From Halobacillus salinarum (GTDB lineage: Bacteria; Bacillota; Bacilli; Bacillales; Halobacillaceae), in assembly GCF_022919095.1 (NCBI RefSeq), contig NZ_CP095073.1:930001-994000 (forward strand): a stretch of 64,000 nt of DNA, given 5' to 3'. The notes under the pieces are model-generated. The model was given only the letters and a program-made list of their open reading frames with translations. It searched no databases and was not told the DNA's origin. A program made the position numbers and the translations under genes. How positions within the stretch are numbered: position 1 is the stretch's first letter; every line of letters begins with the position of its first letter. This document shows positions 34,345 through 44,748 of the stretch, one piece after another.

Positions 34345-35490
34345 ATGAACATACGGTTTACCGATGAACAGGAAATGATGAGAAAAATGGTCCGCGATTT
34401 TGCCGAGAAGGAAGCAGCTCCGGCCGTAGAACGGATGGAAAGAGAGGACCGTTTTCCGGTCGAGTTAGTCAAGCGGATGGGAGAGCTTGGCTTGATGGGA
34501 ATTCCGGTGCCGGAAGAGTACGGCGGGGCAGCTATGGATTATACCTCGTACATTATTGCTATTCACGAACTGTCAAAAGTGAGTGCGACGTTAGGGGTAA
34601 TCCTGTCTGTGCATACGTCTGTCGGGACCAATCCTATCCTTTACTTTGGCACAGATGAGCAGAAGCAGAAGTACTTGCCTAAGCTCGCTTCAGGGGAATA
34701 CTTAGGCGCGTTTGCCTTAACGGAACCGAGTGCCGGTTCTGATGCCGGCAGCTTAAAAACACGTGCGGAGAAGCAAGGAGACCATTATGTATTAAATGGC
34801 TCGAAAGTATTTATTACTAACGGTGGGGAAGCCGATACGTTTATCGTTTTTGCCCGGACTAACCGGGAAGAGAAGAATGGCCGGGGCGTCAGCGCTTTTA
34901 TTGTCGAACGGGACACACCTGGCTTTTCAGTCGGAAAGCCTGAGAAAAAAATGGGGCTCCATGGTTCAAGTACCGTTTCTTTAAATTTTGACAACTGCCA
35001 GGTGCCTGCTTCTCAGCTGCTTGGCAACGAAGGCGAAGGCTTTAAAATTGCTCTTTCCAACTTGAACATTGGAAGAATCGGTATCGCTGCCCAGTCACTT
35101 GGAATTGCGGAAGCCGCTTTTGAACACGCAGCGGCGTATGCGAAGGAACGTGAGCAGTTTGGCAGGCCGATCGCTAAAAACCAGGGGATTTCCTTCAAGC
35201 TTGCCGATATGGCCACCTCAGTGGAGGCTGCAAAACTATTAGTTTACCAGGCTTCCTATTTGCATAACAACAGCGAGCCATGCGGCAAAGAAGCATCCAT
35301 CGCCAAGCTGTTTGCTTCAAAGACAGCGATGAACACAGCGATTGAAGCCGTCCAGGTTCACGGAGGCTACGGCTACACCGAGGATTATGCAGTTGAGCGA
35401 TTTTTCAGGGACGCCAAAGTATGCGAAATCTATGAAGGCACGAGTGAAATCCAGAGAATTGTCATTAGTAACCACTTGTTGAAAGATTAA
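34345..35490 (+). CDS. mmgC: Short-chain acyl-CoA dehydrogenase (MmgC type)
   Basis: A 381-residue FAD enzyme introducing a 2,3-double bond into acyl-CoA. Family motifs are [29 protein letters not shown], and the C-terminal FAD and catalytic region [20 protein letters not shown] with [14 protein letters not shown] 34345 is preferred to an upstream in-frame ATG inside mmgB because GAAGGAGAG precedes it and the dehydrogenase begins at this point. The product resembles the next gene product, suggesting an old tandem duplication. Confidence 0.92.
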   Translation: MNIRFTDEQEMMRKMVRDFAEKEAAPAVERMEREDRFPVELVKRMGELGLMGIPVPEEYGGAAMDYTSYIIAIHELSKVSATLGVILSVHTSVGTNPILYFGTDEQKQKYLPKLASGEYLGAFALTEPSAGSDAGSLKTRAEKQGDHYVLNGSKVFITNGGEADTFIVFARTNREEKNGRGVSAFIVERDTPGFSVGKPEKKMGLHGSSTVSLNFDNCQVPASQLLGNEGEGFKIALSNLNIGRIGIAAQSLGIAEAAFEHAAAYAKEREQFGRPIAKNQGISFKLADMATSVEAAKLLVYQASYLHNNSEPCGKEASIAKLFASKTAMNTAIEAVQVHGGYGYTEDYAVERFFRDAKVCEIYEGTSEIQRIVISNHLLKD

Positions 35491-35504
35491 GAGGAGGAGC
35501 AGCA

Positions 35505-36644
35505 ATGGATTTTAAATTATCAGAAGAACAGGAAATGCTCAGAAAAATGGTCCGGGATTTTGCAAAGAAAGAAGTCGAGCCGACGGCTGCTGAGCGTGAT
35601 GAAGAAGAACGGTTCGACCGTGAGATTTTTGACAAAATGGCAGAGCTCGGTTTGACGGGGATTCCGTGGCCGGAGGAGTATGGCGGCATCGGTTCAGATT
35701 TTGTCAGCTATGTAATCGCTGTAGAAGAGCTATCCCGTGTGTGTGCGTCGACAGGGGTAACGTTGTCCGCCCACATTTCCCTCGCCAGCTGGCCGATTTA
35801 CAAGTTCGGGAACGAAGAACAAAAGAAAACGTTCTTAGCCCAGCTTGCAACGGGAGAAAAACTAGGAGGCTATGCTTTATCGGAGCCAGGAGCAGGAAGC
35901 GACGTTTCATCCATGCGTACCCAGGCGAAGCTTGACGGCGACCACTACGTGCTGAACGGCAACAAAGTATGGATCACTAACGGAGGCGTCGGCGACCTTT
36001 ATATCGTGTTCGCCAAGACAGACCCGAGTGCCGGAAGTAAAGGGGTCAGTGCTTTTATCGTAGAAAAAGGCACAGAAGGCTTCAGCTTCGGAAAGAAAGA
36101 GAAAAAGCTCGGCATCCGTTCGTCTCCAACGACAGAACTTATTTTTGAAAATTGCAGAATTCCTAAAGAAAACCTGCTTGGAGAAGAAGGGCAGGGCTTT
36201 AAAATTGCGATGATGACGCTGGACGGCGGCCGCAACGGCATTGCTGCCCAAGCCGTGGGAATCGCTCAAGGGGCTCTTGATGCGTCAGTCGGTTACGCGA
36301 AAGAGCGGGAACAATTCGGCAAGCCGATCGCGAAGATGCAAGGCATTTCCTTTAAGCTGGCAGATATGGCGACGGACATTGAAGCAGCTCGTCTATTAAC
36401 ATACCAGGCGGCGTACTTGGAATCCGAAGGCCTTCCATATGCCAAAGCGTCTGCAATGGCGAAATTGTTTGCCGGAGATGCCGCGATGAACATTACGACC
36501 GAAGCCGTCCAGGTTCACGGCGGCTATGGCTATACGAAGGATTATCCTGTCGAACGATACATGCGTGATGCGAAAATTACACAAATCTATGAAGGTACTA
36601 ATGAAATTCAACGACTCGTCATCGGGCGGATGGTCACACAGTAA
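35505..36644 (+). CDS. acdA: Acyl-CoA dehydrogenase (AcdA type)
   Basis: A 379-residue paralogue of the preceding dehydrogenase with the same motifs ([67 protein letters not shown]). In B. subtilis acdA lies downstream of ywjF and near rpoE, so this gene corresponds by position. It lies 14 bases after mmgC with GAGGAGG before the ATG. The two dehydrogenases probably differ in substrate (straight versus branched short chain), which the sequence alone does not resolve. Confidence 0.92.
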   Translation: MDFKLSEEQEMLRKMVRDFAKKEVEPTAAERDEEERFDREIFDKMAELGLTGIPWPEEYGGIGSDFVSYVIAVEELSRVCASTGVTLSAHISLASWPIYKFGNEEQKKTFLAQLATGEKLGGYALSEPGAGSDVSSMRTQAKLDGDHYVLNGNKVWITNGGVGDLYIVFAKTDPSAGSKGVSAFIVEKGTEGFSFGKKEKKLGIRSSPTTELIFENCRIPKENLLGEEGQGFKIAMMTLDGGRNGIAAQAVGIAQGALDASVGYAKEREQFGKPIAKMQGISFKLADMATDIEAARLLTYQAAYLESEGLPYAKASAMAKLFAGDAAMNITTEAVQVHGGYGYTKDYPVERYMRDAKITQIYEGTNEIQRLVIGRMVTQ

Positions 36645-36661
36645 CAGAAAGGGACGATGGT

Positions 36662-37612
36662 ATGCACCCGCTTGCTGAAAGGATTCAAAAACAGGATATG
36701 AGGGCTCTCGCCAGGGCCATTTCACTCGCAGAAGGCGAAGGCGAAGAGAAGCTGAAGCTGATGAGCGACATTTTTTCCATTAAGAAAAATGCCCACTACA
36801 TCGGGATCACCGGTTCACCAGGGGCGGGGAAGAGCTCGCTCATCAACCGCCTGCTCACTTACCTTCGCAGCCAGGATCTCACGGTTGCAGTCGTAGCCGT
36901 TGATCCTACGAGTCCTTTCAGCGGCGGATCGCTTCTCGGTGACAGAACCCGGATGAACCAGCATTTTACCGATCCCGGCATTTTCATTCGCAGCATGGCG
37001 ACACGCGGCAGCTTAGGGGGGCTTGCACGAGCGACGAAAGACGCGATCCGCGTCTGCGATGCTTACGGTTTTGATATCATCCTCGTCGAAACCGTCGGCG
37101 TCGGACAGTCGGAGCTTGATATTATGAAGGTCGTCGACACAACTGGTCTCGTGCTGACGCCGAACAGCGGTGATGTGCTGCAAATCTTCAAAGCAGGGAT
37201 TATGGAGATTGCCGATTTATTTATCATTAATAAAGCAGACTTACCCGGGGTGGAAAAATTAAAAACCACCCTTGAAGAATATATGATGATCGCCCAGCCG
37301 AAAGGGTGGCAGCCGCCGATTGTTGAGACCATCTCCACGGAAAATGCGGGGATGGATACACTTTGGAATGAGCTGAACCGGCACCGGGATTATTTATGGA
37401 ACACAGCCCAAGGTGAAAAGCAGCGCAATCAGCAGCTCAAGCTTGAAGTATACGAACTGATCCGCGAGGAAATTTGGCGCAGTGTGCAGGCAGAGGTCGA
37501 AAAAGACCCGGAAAAACAACAAGCATTGAAAGAAGTAGATGCTGATCCTTACCAGCTTGCCCGCGAATGGTTCCAACAATGGATCAGAAGGGAGAATGAC
37601 CATGGTGAATAA
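36662..37612 (+). CDS. meaB: MeaB/ArgK-type GTPase, chaperone of B12-dependent mutases
   Basis: A 316-residue G3E-family GTPase that protects and reloads adenosylcobalamin-dependent acyl-CoA mutases. The Walker A motif is GSPGAGKSSLINRL, followed by VAVDPTSPFSGGSLLGDRTRM and VETVGVGQSE; NKAD (IINKADLPG) is the base-specificity motif. It lies in the icmF operon although IcmF already carries its own GTPase domain, so it may serve another mutase as well. Its 3' end overlaps the TetR gene. Confidence 0.9.
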   Translation: MHPLAERIQKQDMRALARAISLAEGEGEEKLKLMSDIFSIKKNAHYIGITGSPGAGKSSLINRLLTYLRSQDLTVAVVAVDPTSPFSGGSLLGDRTRMNQHFTDPGIFIRSMATRGSLGGLARATKDAIRVCDAYGFDIILVETVGVGQSELDIMKVVDTTGLVLTPNSGDVLQIFKAGIMEIADLFIINKADLPGVEKLKTTLEEYMMIAQPKGWQPPIVETISTENAGMDTLWNELNRHRDYLWNTAQGEKQRNQQLKLEVYELIREEIWRSVQAEVEKDPEKQQALKEVDADPYQLAREWFQQWIRRENDHGE

Positions 37613-38234
37613 CCAAGTTCCATCTTCGATCAAGGATGAAGCGCTCGTCTCGAAACGAAGGAATCAAATGATCAAAGGGGCTGTGGCTCTTTTTAAAGAA
37701 AAAGGCTTCCACAAGACGACCACGCGTGAAATTGCCAAAGCTTCCGGATTCAGCATCGGCACGCTTTACGAATACATTCGCAAGAAAGAGGATGTGTTAT
37801 TTCTCGTCTGTGATTCCATTTACCAGCGCGTAAAGGAACGCATGGAAGCTTCGATTGATACGAATGAAACGAGTCTTCAAAATCTCGTGCAAGCCATTCG
37901 CTCCTATTTTCAGCTGATGGATGGCATGCAGGACGAAGTGCTCGTCATGTACCAGGAGGTCAAATCCTTATCGAAGGATGCGCAGGATTACGTGCTGCAA
38001 AAAGAACGGGACATGGTTGCCATGCTTGAACAGGTGATTGTAAACAGCCTGTCTGAAAAGATTCCAGAAGCAGATGTCGCCTTAATTGCGAATAACATTT
38101 TCGTTCAAGGACAGATGTGGGGCTTCCGCCGCTGGATTTTAAAACGGTCGTTTACGTTGGACACTTATATTGAACGTCAAACCCACTTACTGCTGGAAGG
38201 CTTAAGCAGTCAACTCAAAGAAACTCAATCATAA
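37602..38234 (+). CDS. TetR-family transcriptional regulator
   Basis: A 210-residue repressor with an N-terminal helix-turn-helix (about 20-65: [20 protein letters not shown] then [20 protein letters not shown]) and a ligand-binding C-terminal domain. ATG 37602 is chosen because GGGAG lies 8 bases before it; ATG 37596 is too close to that site. It overlaps the end of meaB and is followed by icmF after 10 bases. It probably controls this acyl-CoA operon; the palindromes at 29886 and 32211 are candidate targets. Confidence 0.88.
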   Translation: MVNNQVPSSIKDEALVSKRRNQMIKGAVALFKEKGFHKTTTREIAKASGFSIGTLYEYIRKKEDVLFLVCDSIYQRVKERMEASIDTNETSLQNLVQAIRSYFQLMDGMQDEVLVMYQEVKSLSKDAQDYVLQKERDMVAMLEQVIVNSLSEKIPEADVALIANNIFVQGQMWGFRRWILKRSFTLDTYIERQTHLLLEGLSSQLKETQS

Positions 38235-38247
38235 AGGAGGAATCATG

Positions 38248-41200
38248 ATGGAACAGCCTGCTTTATATAAGGCGAAGCATCCAGTCCGATTTGTAACCGC
38301 TTCCAGTTTGTTTGACGGCCATGATGCTTCGATCAATATTATGCGGAGAATTTTACAAGCGACAGGCGCTGAAGTCATTCATTTAGGGCATAACCGCTCT
38401 GTGGAAGATGTCGTCAATGCGGCCATCCAGGAGGATGTTCAGGGCATCGCTATTTCTTCCTATCAAGGCGGCCATGTCGAGTATTTTAAATATATGGTCG
38501 ATTTACTAAAGGAAAAAGGAGCCGGTCATATCCGGGTGTACGGAGGCGGGGGTGGGGTCATTATCCCGCGGGAAATTAAAGAGCTGCACGATTACGGGGT
38601 AGCTCGTGTCTTTTCACCGGAAGACGGCCGCAGCTTAGGGCTCCAGGGCATGATCAATCAAATGGTGGAGGAATGTGATTTTCTTCCGCCGCTTGATGTC
38701 GAAAAAGGGGTGGAAGCTCTGTGCAAAGGCAGCCATCCGGCGGTAGCGAGGTTTATCACGTATGTGGAAAACACGCCGAAGAATGAGCGGGAAGATGTCG
38801 CTGCTTTTGAAACGGCCGTCGAAAAAATGACCGATAAAAAAGTGCCGGTCCTCGGAATTACGGGAACCGGGGGCGCCGGAAAAAGCTCGTTAACCGACGA
38901 GCTGATCCGCCGTTTTATCAATGAGATCCCTGACAAAAAGATTGCGATTCTTTCGGTGGACCCGACGAAAAAGAAAACCGGAGGCGCGCTGCTTGGTGAC
39001 CGGATCCGCATGAACGCAATTCTCAATCCGCGTGTATATATGCGCTCGCTTGCTACAAGGGAAGCGCGGTCTGAGCTGTCTGCCGCTGTTGCAGAAGCCG
39101 TACAGGTTACGAAAGCAGCCGGATTCGATTTTATTATTATTGAAACGAGCGGGATCGGCCAAGGCGATGCTGCCATTACCGATGTCACCGATTTGTCCAT
39201 GTACGTGATGACAGCTGAATTCGGAGCGCCTTCTCAGCTTGAGAAAATTGATATGATCGACTTTGCTGACTTTATTGTCATCAACAAGTTTGAGCAGAAA
39301 GGTTCTGAGGATGCCATGAACCAGGTGCGCAAGCAGTATGAGCGCAGCCATATGCTTTTTCACGAGGATAAAAGCGCGTTTCCTGTGTACGGTACGATTG
39401 CCAGCCAGTTTAATGATCCTGGTACGAACACATTGTTTGCAGCGATTGTCGATAAGCTGAACGAAGATTTCAACTGGCAGGATGAAACGACGCTTGAGCG
39501 TGTCAGTAAAGTAGAAAAGCAGAACGTCATCATCCCGAACGAACGTAAACAGTATTTACGCGATATTTCCCTTGCGGTCCGCAACTATCATGAAGAAGCA
39601 CAGGATCAAGCGGCTAAAGCGCGTAAGCTCTACCAGCTCAAAGGGACCGTAGAAGCACTCGAAGAGGAAGAGGTAAAAAGGAGCCTCGAGCGCCTGATTG
39701 AGGATTATGAACGGTCGCTGGATAAAGAGGCTGCTGATAAACTGGCGGACTGGGATGGTCTCCACGAAAGGTACAGCGGAGATACGTACACGTTTAAGGT
39801 GAGAGAAAAAGAGATTACGATGGACATCACTACCGAAAGCCTGACCGGGTTAAAAATACCAAAGGTAGCCTTGCCGAAATATTCGGATTGGGGCGACCGG
39901 CTCGTCTGGCTGCTCACCGAGAACGTGCCCGGAGCATTTCCATTTACTGCGGGAGTCTTTCCGTTTAAACGAAAAGGCGAAGATCCGAAGCGCCAGTTTG
40001 CCGGTGAAGGAACGCCGGAGCGTACGAACCGCCGTTTTCATTATTTATCTGAAGGCGATGAGGCGAAGCGGCTCAGTACCGCTTTTGACTCGGTCACGTT
40101 ATACGGGGAAGATCCGGATGAACGTCCCGATATTTACGGGAAAGTCGGCGAAAGCGGAGTAAACATCTGCACTCTTGAAGATATGAAAAAGTTGTATGAT
40201 GGCTTCGATCTCGTCGATCCGACAACTTCCGTCTCAATGACCATTAACGGTCCGGCTCCGATTATCCTTGCGATGTATTTCAACACGGCGATCGACCAGC
40301 AGCTGAATAAGTTTGAGCAGGAACAGGGAAGAAAGCCGAATGAAAAAGAAGCAGCCCAAATTAAAGAAGACACGATTAAGGTTGTCCGAGGGACGGTGCA
40401 AGCCGACATCCTGAAGGAAGATCAGGGGCAGAATACGTGTATTTTCTCCACAGAATTTGCCCTCCGGATGATGGGCGATATCCAGCAGTACTTTATTGAC
40501 TACGAAGTACGTAACTATTATTCCGTTTCGATTTCCGGTTATCACATTGCTGAAGCAGGAGCGAACCCGATTACCCAGCTTGCGTTCACCCTTGCCAATG
40601 GGTTTACGTACGTGGAATATTACTTGAGCCGGGGGATGGATATTAACAAGTTTGCTCCAAACCTGTCCTTCTTTTTCTCCAATGGGCTCGACCCTGAATA
40701 TACCGTGCTCGGCAGAGTGGCGCGCCGAATCTGGGCGATTGTGATGAAAAATAAGTACGGAGCCAACGAACGGAGCCAGAAGCTGAAATACCACATTCAG
40801 ACGTCCGGCCGTTCACTGCACTCACAGGAAATCGACTTTAACGATATCCGCACAACTTTGCAGGCACTGATTGCGATTCAGGATAACTGTAACTCACTGC
40901 ATACCAATTCTTATGATGAAGCGATCACCACCCCTTCTGAGGAGTCCGTGCGCCGGGCGATGGCGATCCAAATGATTATCAGTAAAGAGTTCGGTTTGAC
41001 GAAAAATGAGAATTCGCTGCAAGGGTCTTATATCATTCGTGAGCTCACCGACCTTGTTGAGGAAGCGGTGCTGCAGGAATTTGAACGAATCAACGACCGC
41101 GGCGGAGTGCTTGGCGCGATGGAACGCCAGTATCAGCGCGGCAAAATCCAGGAAGAATCCCTGTATTATGAAGGGAAGAAGCATTCCGGCGAACTGCCGA

Positions 41201-41493
41201 TCATTGGGGTCAATACGTACTTGAACCCGAATCCTCCTACCGAAGATGAAATCAACGCGATGGAACTGGCTAGAGCCAGTAAAGAGGAGAAAGAACATCA
41301 AATTACAGAACTCCGCAAGTTCCAAACGCAGCATGAAGCTAAGGCAGCAGAAGCGCTGCGCCGATTGCAGGAAACAGCACACAGCGGCGGCAATGTTTTT
41401 GCTGAACTGATGGAAACTGTGAAATACGCGAGTCTCGGCCAAATCACCCACGCCCTATACGAAGTGGGCGGGCAGTATCGTCGAAATATGTAA
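38248..41493 (+). CDS. icmF: Fused isobutyryl-CoA mutase IcmF
   Basis: An adenosylcobalamin-dependent mutase interconverting isobutyryl-CoA and n-butyryl-CoA. The 1081-residue chain has three parts: an N-terminal B12-binding domain (about 1-140, [27 protein letters not shown]), a MeaB-like GTPase (about 200-420, [27 protein letters not shown]) and the mutase barrel (about 560-1081, including [19 protein letters not shown]). This is the IcmF layout, not methylmalonyl-CoA mutase. The start may be ATG 38245 or 38248; AGGAGG spacing (7 bases) favours 38248. It links branched (valine-derived) and straight C4 acyl-CoA to the upstream dehydrogenases. Confidence 0.93.
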   Translation: MEQPALYKAKHPVRFVTASSLFDGHDASINIMRRILQATGAEVIHLGHNRSVEDVVNAAIQEDVQGIAISSYQGGHVEYFKYMVDLLKEKGAGHIRVYGGGGGVIIPREIKELHDYGVARVFSPEDGRSLGLQGMINQMVEECDFLPPLDVEKGVEALCKGSHPAVARFITYVENTPKNEREDVAAFETAVEKMTDKKVPVLGITGTGGAGKSSLTDELIRRFINEIPDKKIAILSVDPTKKKTGGALLGDRIRMNAILNPRVYMRSLATREARSELSAAVAEAVQVTKAAGFDFIIIETSGIGQGDAAITDVTDLSMYVMTAEFGAPSQLEKIDMIDFADFIVINKFEQKGSEDAMNQVRKQYERSHMLFHEDKSAFPVYGTIASQFNDPGTNTLFAAIVDKLNEDFNWQDETTLERVSKVEKQNVIIPNERKQYLRDISLAVRNYHEEAQDQAAKARKLYQLKGTVEALEEEEVKRSLERLIEDYERSLDKEAADKLADWDGLHERYSGDTYTFKVREKEITMDITTESLTGLKIPKVALPKYSDWGDRLVWLLTENVPGAFPFTAGVFPFKRKGEDPKRQFAGEGTPERTNRRFHYLSEGDEAKRLSTAFDSVTLYGEDPDERPDIYGKVGESGVNICTLEDMKKLYDGFDLVDPTTSVSMTINGPAPIILAMYFNTAIDQQLNKFEQEQGRKPNEKEAAQIKEDTIKVVRGTVQADILKEDQGQNTCIFSTEFALRMMGDIQQYFIDYEVRNYYSVSISGYHIAEAGANPITQLAFTLANGFTYVEYYLSRGMDINKFAPNLSFFFSNGLDPEYTVLGRVARRIWAIVMKNKYGANERSQKLKYHIQTSGRSLHSQEIDFNDIRTTLQALIAIQDNCNSLHTNSYDEAITTPSEESVRRAMAIQMIISKEFGLTKNENSLQGSYIIRELTDLVEEAVLQEFERINDRGGVLGAMERQYQRGKIQEESLYYEGKKHSGELPIIGVNTYLNPNPPTEDEINAMELARASKEEKEHQITELRKFQTQHEAKAAEALRRLQETAHSGGNVFAELMETVKYASLGQITHALYEVGGQYRRNM

Positions 41494-41497
41494 AAGC

Positions 41498-41541
41498 AGA
41501 CCTCCAAGCCATGGTGGAATAGGACTTGGAGGTCTTTTTTG
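41498..41541 (+). terminator. Terminator of the thiolase-icmF operon
   Basis: AGACCTCCAAG pairs with CTTGGAGGTCT and is followed by TTTTT. Confidence 0.88.
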
Positions 41542-41659
41542 TCGAAAAGTTCATACCATTCGACAAACTCCAGTGGAGTTCGACGGCATCAATTTGAGAT
41601 AATAATAGGAAAGAAAATAAGGCTGGGATTAGGAGATTTTATAAAAGGGGAGCCTTACT

Positions 41660-42934
41660 ATGGGAATTTCCGGGCGTATTATTAAATACGTAAGGAAAGA
41701 GAAGGGTGTTACACAGGAATGGCTGGCGGAAGGCATTTGTTCGATTTCCTATTTGAGCAAAGTGGAGAATGAGACGCTTGAGCCGAGCAGCGAAATTCTA
41801 GATCTTTTAGGCGAGCGGCTGGGAATTGCACAAGGAGAGCGCCGCGGAGAACAGCGAGAGCTCTTAGAGAAAGAGTTATTCCATTGGTACCATTTAATGA
41901 AGCATGACCAGCATATGAAAGCAGCGCAGAAATATATCGAATTATCAAGCTGTTTTCCCCATCCCATTTATACGGAGCTCAATGATTATTACGATTTATT
42001 CCGCTTTCGTTTTGAAGTGGCCGCAAAGCAGACGGTCATGGTCAATGCGGAGGTCCACACGCTGATGCAGTGGCATCCCCATTGGACGGGAGACCGCCAT
42101 TATTTAGCGAGCAAGATGCTGGGGTTTTATTATCATTTAACGGGCGAGCACCACAAAGCGCTCGATTATTTCCTGGCAGCGGAGCAGCAGACAGATCGGA
42201 CCATTGATAACGTTGATCCTGAATTGTTTTATTATCTGGCTGTCACTTATTTGGAAATCGGACTGCCATTAAAAGCGATTTCCAATGTGCAGGAGTCTCT
42301 CCAGCTCTATCATGAGGCCTTAAATGAAAAAGCTGTGCTCAAGTGTAAGCTCCTGCTTGCTGAAAGCTTTCACGCTATTGGAGATCACGAAGAAGCCCAT
42401 AAAACGGTTAAGAAAATCTTAGCGCTTCAGGATAAAAAAGAGCATGCAGAGATAGCGGGGAAGGCGTATCTTTTGTCTGGCACAATTGCTGTAAGAAAAG
42501 GGAATGCAAAGCTTGCGTTAGACAGTTTTTATCAGGCCCTTACGTATTTAGAGGCATCCATAGGGGAAACGGCTGCCGTTTATTATGGTCTGGCAAGGGC
42601 TCATTATGAACTAGGCGAGGAAGAACAAGCGATCTCCTGTATTCAGCACGCGTTTCAGGAGACAAGCGATACGAAACAGCACTACCGTCTTTACATGCTG
42701 CACGCCTCGGTGACGAACACCGCCGATACGCTTGCCTGTATGAATAAGCTGGAGTATGAAATCCTTCCCTATTTTCTTGCCCGTGGAGATCGTGAAGACT
42801 ATTTGCGGGGGATGGAAATGCTGGCAGAGATTTTCCTTGAAAAAGAGGAGTACAGGAAGTCAGCGATGGTTTATCGTGAAGCGGCCCGGTATCGCACGAA
42901 CCAATACGAAGCGTTCGGGATGAATGGAAGATAA
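41660..42934 (+). CDS. HTH-TPR regulator of the RRNPP type
   Basis: A 424-residue protein with an N-terminal Cro-type helix-turn-helix (about 5-60: GRIIKYVRKEKGVTQEWLAE, SYLSKVENETLEPSSEIL) and a long array of tetratricopeptide-like helical repeats (about 70-415). This is the architecture of PlcR/NprR/PrgX-like regulators that bind short peptides. No small open frame encoding a secreted signal peptide was found next to it. It stands alone between icmF and a convergent small membrane protein gene. Targets are unknown. Confidence 0.78.
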   Translation: MGISGRIIKYVRKEKGVTQEWLAEGICSISYLSKVENETLEPSSEILDLLGERLGIAQGERRGEQRELLEKELFHWYHLMKHDQHMKAAQKYIELSSCFPHPIYTELNDYYDLFRFRFEVAAKQTVMVNAEVHTLMQWHPHWTGDRHYLASKMLGFYYHLTGEHHKALDYFLAAEQQTDRTIDNVDPELFYYLAVTYLEIGLPLKAISNVQESLQLYHEALNEKAVLKCKLLLAESFHAIGDHEEAHKTVKKILALQDKKEHAEIAGKAYLLSGTIAVRKGNAKLALDSFYQALTYLEASIGETAAVYYGLARAHYELGEEEQAISCIQHAFQETSDTKQHYRLYMLHASVTNTADTLACMNKLEYEILPYFLARGDREDYLRGMEMLAEIFLEKEEYRKSAMVYREAARYRTNQYEAFGMNGR

Positions 42935-42977
42935 AGGCCCGGTAGACGTCATGAAGACGACACAGGGCCTTTTTTTA
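42932..42977 (+). terminator. Terminator of the RRNPP-type regulator gene
   Basis: AAAGGCCC pairs with GGGCCTTT with an inner CGTC/GACG pair, followed by TTTTT. Confidence 0.75.
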
Positions 42978-43289
42978 ATGGCCGCCAATCTGGTCTTTAT
43001 CATGCGGCTGATTGACATGGGTCACAAACGGGGTTTTCGTGCCGTACCATTCATAGGTAACATGGTAGGCCTCCCCTTTATTTAGCAGCATCCACGTATT
43101 TTCGTCCTTCACTTGAAGCTCCTTCCCGTTCACTTTGATGAAATACCCTTCATCATTATGGGTCTTTTCGGAAATGACCGCTTCACTTATTTCCTTTGTA
43201 TGGATCAAGCCATAATTCGTATAGAGCCATACCCCGGCAGTCAGGACAAGGATGATCGTAAAAATCCAATTCAGGGGGTGGTTTTTCAT
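42975..43289 (-). CDS. Small membrane-anchored protein, unknown
   Basis: A 104-residue protein with one N-terminal membrane helix (about 7-26, WIFTIILVLTAGVWLYTNYG) and an outside domain of about 75 residues (EGYFIKVNGKELQVKDENTW, YHVTYEWYGTKTPFV). Not recognised beyond resemblance to small exported beta-strand domains of Bacillus. A GGAGCG site precedes the ATG. Convergent with the RRNPP-type regulator gene. Confidence 0.6.
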   Translation of the reverse strand: MKNHPLNWIFTIILVLTAGVWLYTNYGLIHTKEISEAVISEKTHNDEGYFIKVNGKELQVKDENTWMLLNKGEAYHVTYEWYGTKTPFVTHVNQPHDKDQIGGH

Positions 43290-43459
43290 CCAAGCTCGCT
43301 CCTTTATTTCTGTGCAGTCTATTCTATATTTTACGATAAAAGATAAGGAAGACCAAGTTAAATGCGGTTCTCACCGTATGGGAGACGTGTTTCCTTGGTA
43401 TAATGATGAGAAACACCTGATTCCGGGGTTTAGGGATGGTAGTCTATGAATGATTGAAA

Positions 43460-43766
43460 ATAGCATAGACCGTTTGTCTTATGCTGGTCGTGTCTATCCG
43501 GGCGCTTCCGCTTTTCTATGTCTAATTCCAGCGCCTAGCTGCTCGTGACATAAGTCAACCGGTGCTGTGGCGAAGAACGCCACGGCACCGTTTGTCTTAT
43601 GCATGTCGCAGCTGACCAAGGCGCTTCCATTTTTCTATTGTCCAGCTCTGACTCGCAGCTCCCCGCTGATCTAAGCAATCATCCTCCAGAGGCAGAAAAC
43701 CATGCCTCTTGCGGCTGCTTGCTTAGCCTGAGGGATCTGAACGCTCGTCGCCGCTTTTCTATTTGA
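43460..43766. repeat. Hairpin-rich intergenic repeat block upstream of rpoE
   Basis: The word GGCGCTTCC-(G/A)-(C/T)-TTTTCTAT occurs at about 43501 and 43620, and a related CGCCGCTTTTCTATTTG at 43749. CGTTTGTCTTATGC occurs twice. Between them lie a long hairpin (43549-43601: CATAAG...CTTATG with GGTGC/GCACC and GTGGCG/CGCCAC) and a second hairpin (43672-43725: TAAGCAA...TTGCTTA with AGAGGCA/TGCCTCT). Similar words are familiar from dispersed repeats in other Bacillus genomes. No coding frame or transposase is present. Confidence 0.7.
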
Positions 43767-43791
43767 TTTTTGTTTTTTATGGTCATATAAT
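43763..43791 (+). promoter_or_regulatory. Candidate sigma-A promoter of rpoE
   Basis: TTGATT (43763) and TATAAT (43786) are exactly 17 bases apart, directly downstream of the repeat block and about 80 bases before the rpoE start. Confidence 0.65.
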
Positions 43792-43870
43792 GGGTGGTAT
43801 GATTAAAATGTGATTCGTATGCCTATGGAGTTATGGATACTATTTATAGAAGGTAAAGGAGTGCTGGATC

Positions 43871-44416
43871 GTGAGCTTAAAAGAACTAAGCAAAGACCAA
43901 GTGGATGAGATTTCCATGATCGAACTTGCAACGATCATTTTAGAAGAGGAGAGACAGGCCCTCGACTTTAATGAAATGTTTAACCGCATTGCTGCGATGA
44001 AAGGTTTCACAGAGGAGCAGAAGGAAAGCTACATCGCTCAATTTTATACGGATATGAATATTGATGGCCGGTTCATGACGATTGGAACAAACCAATGGGG
44101 TCTGAAACGCTGGTATCCGGTTGAACAAATGGAAGAAGAGATTGCCAACCTTCCTAAGAAACGGAAGAAGAAAAAGAAGAAGCCTTCTAAGATGCTTGAC
44201 GAAGAGCTTGGCGAAGAAGATTATGATGATGAAGATTACGATGAGGACTTGGAAGAAGACGTAGAGCTGACGGACGAAGATCTCGACCTTGATGACGACG
44301 ACGATGATGATTATGAAGGTGACTATGAAGATGACGACCTTGATGAAGAAGAGGAAGAGATGATCGAGGACGATGTCAGCTTCATAGGAGAAGAAGACGA
44401 AGAGAAAGAAGAATAG
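43871..44416 (+). CDS. rpoE: RNA polymerase delta subunit
   Basis: Firmicute-specific polymerase subunit that increases recycling and promoter selectivity. The 181-residue protein has an N-terminal globular domain (about 1-90, ELSKDQVDEISMIELATIIL, GRFMTIGTNQWGLKRWYPVEQ) and, after a Lys-rich linker (KKRKKKKKKPSK), an unstructured tail of almost only Asp and Glu. The start is GTG 43871 with AAAGGAG upstream. The usual neighbour is pyrG; here two extra genes lie between. Confidence 0.95.
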   Translation: MSLKELSKDQVDEISMIELATIILEEERQALDFNEMFNRIAAMKGFTEEQKESYIAQFYTDMNIDGRFMTIGTNQWGLKRWYPVEQMEEEIANLPKKRKKKKKKPSKMLDEELGEEDYDDEDYDEDLEEDVELTDEDLDLDDDDDDDYEGDYEDDDLDEEEEEMIEDDVSFIGEEDEEKEE

Positions 44417-44496
44417 CATAAAAGTATGGTTGACTTTCCAAATGTAAATAAGTACAATTCAATTTGGGCTCTTTAATTTTCTAAAATGAAATGCGG

Positions 44497-44528
44497 AACG
44501 CTCCCCAAAAGCGGGGAGCGTTTTTTTA
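44497..44528 (+). terminator. Terminator of rpoE
   Basis: ACGCTCCCC pairs with GGGGAGCGT and is followed by a run of T. Confidence 0.9.
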
Positions 44529-44655
44529 TTTTTACACGAGTAATAAATGACTTTCAAAAGGGTATGATCACGATGGAACTGTTCCATTGCTCAAGCGCGG
44601 AATTTTACAGCCGGAAATGTGAATGAAGTCATGCCTGTAACCTATGAAGCGTAAT

Positions 44656-44684
44656 TTGCTACCGCGTGTCCCGTGTCATATAAT
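44656..44684 (+). promoter_or_regulatory. Candidate sigma-A promoter of the glycosyltransferase-pyrG operon
   Basis: TTGCTA (44656) and TATAAT (44679) are exactly 17 bases apart, 64 bases before the glycosyltransferase start. No other feature was seen between the rpoE terminator and this site. Confidence 0.65.
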
Positions 44685-44748
44685 TGCTTTGGTAACTTAT
44701 TAATGAAATCTCATATGTTTTATCTTCCTGGAGAAAGTTGGCTAATAC

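Noticed and set aside
43460-43766. CRISPR array or riboswitch in the repeat block before rpoE
   Set aside because: Repeats are few, unequal in spacing and themselves hairpins; there are no unique spacers, no cas genes and no recognisable ligand-binding core.
43940-44419. 159-codon antisense frame rich in Ile/Val/Phe opposite rpoE
   Set aside because: It is the complement of the Asp/Glu-rich tail codons of RpoE, which read as hydrophobic residues on the other strand; an artefact of composition.
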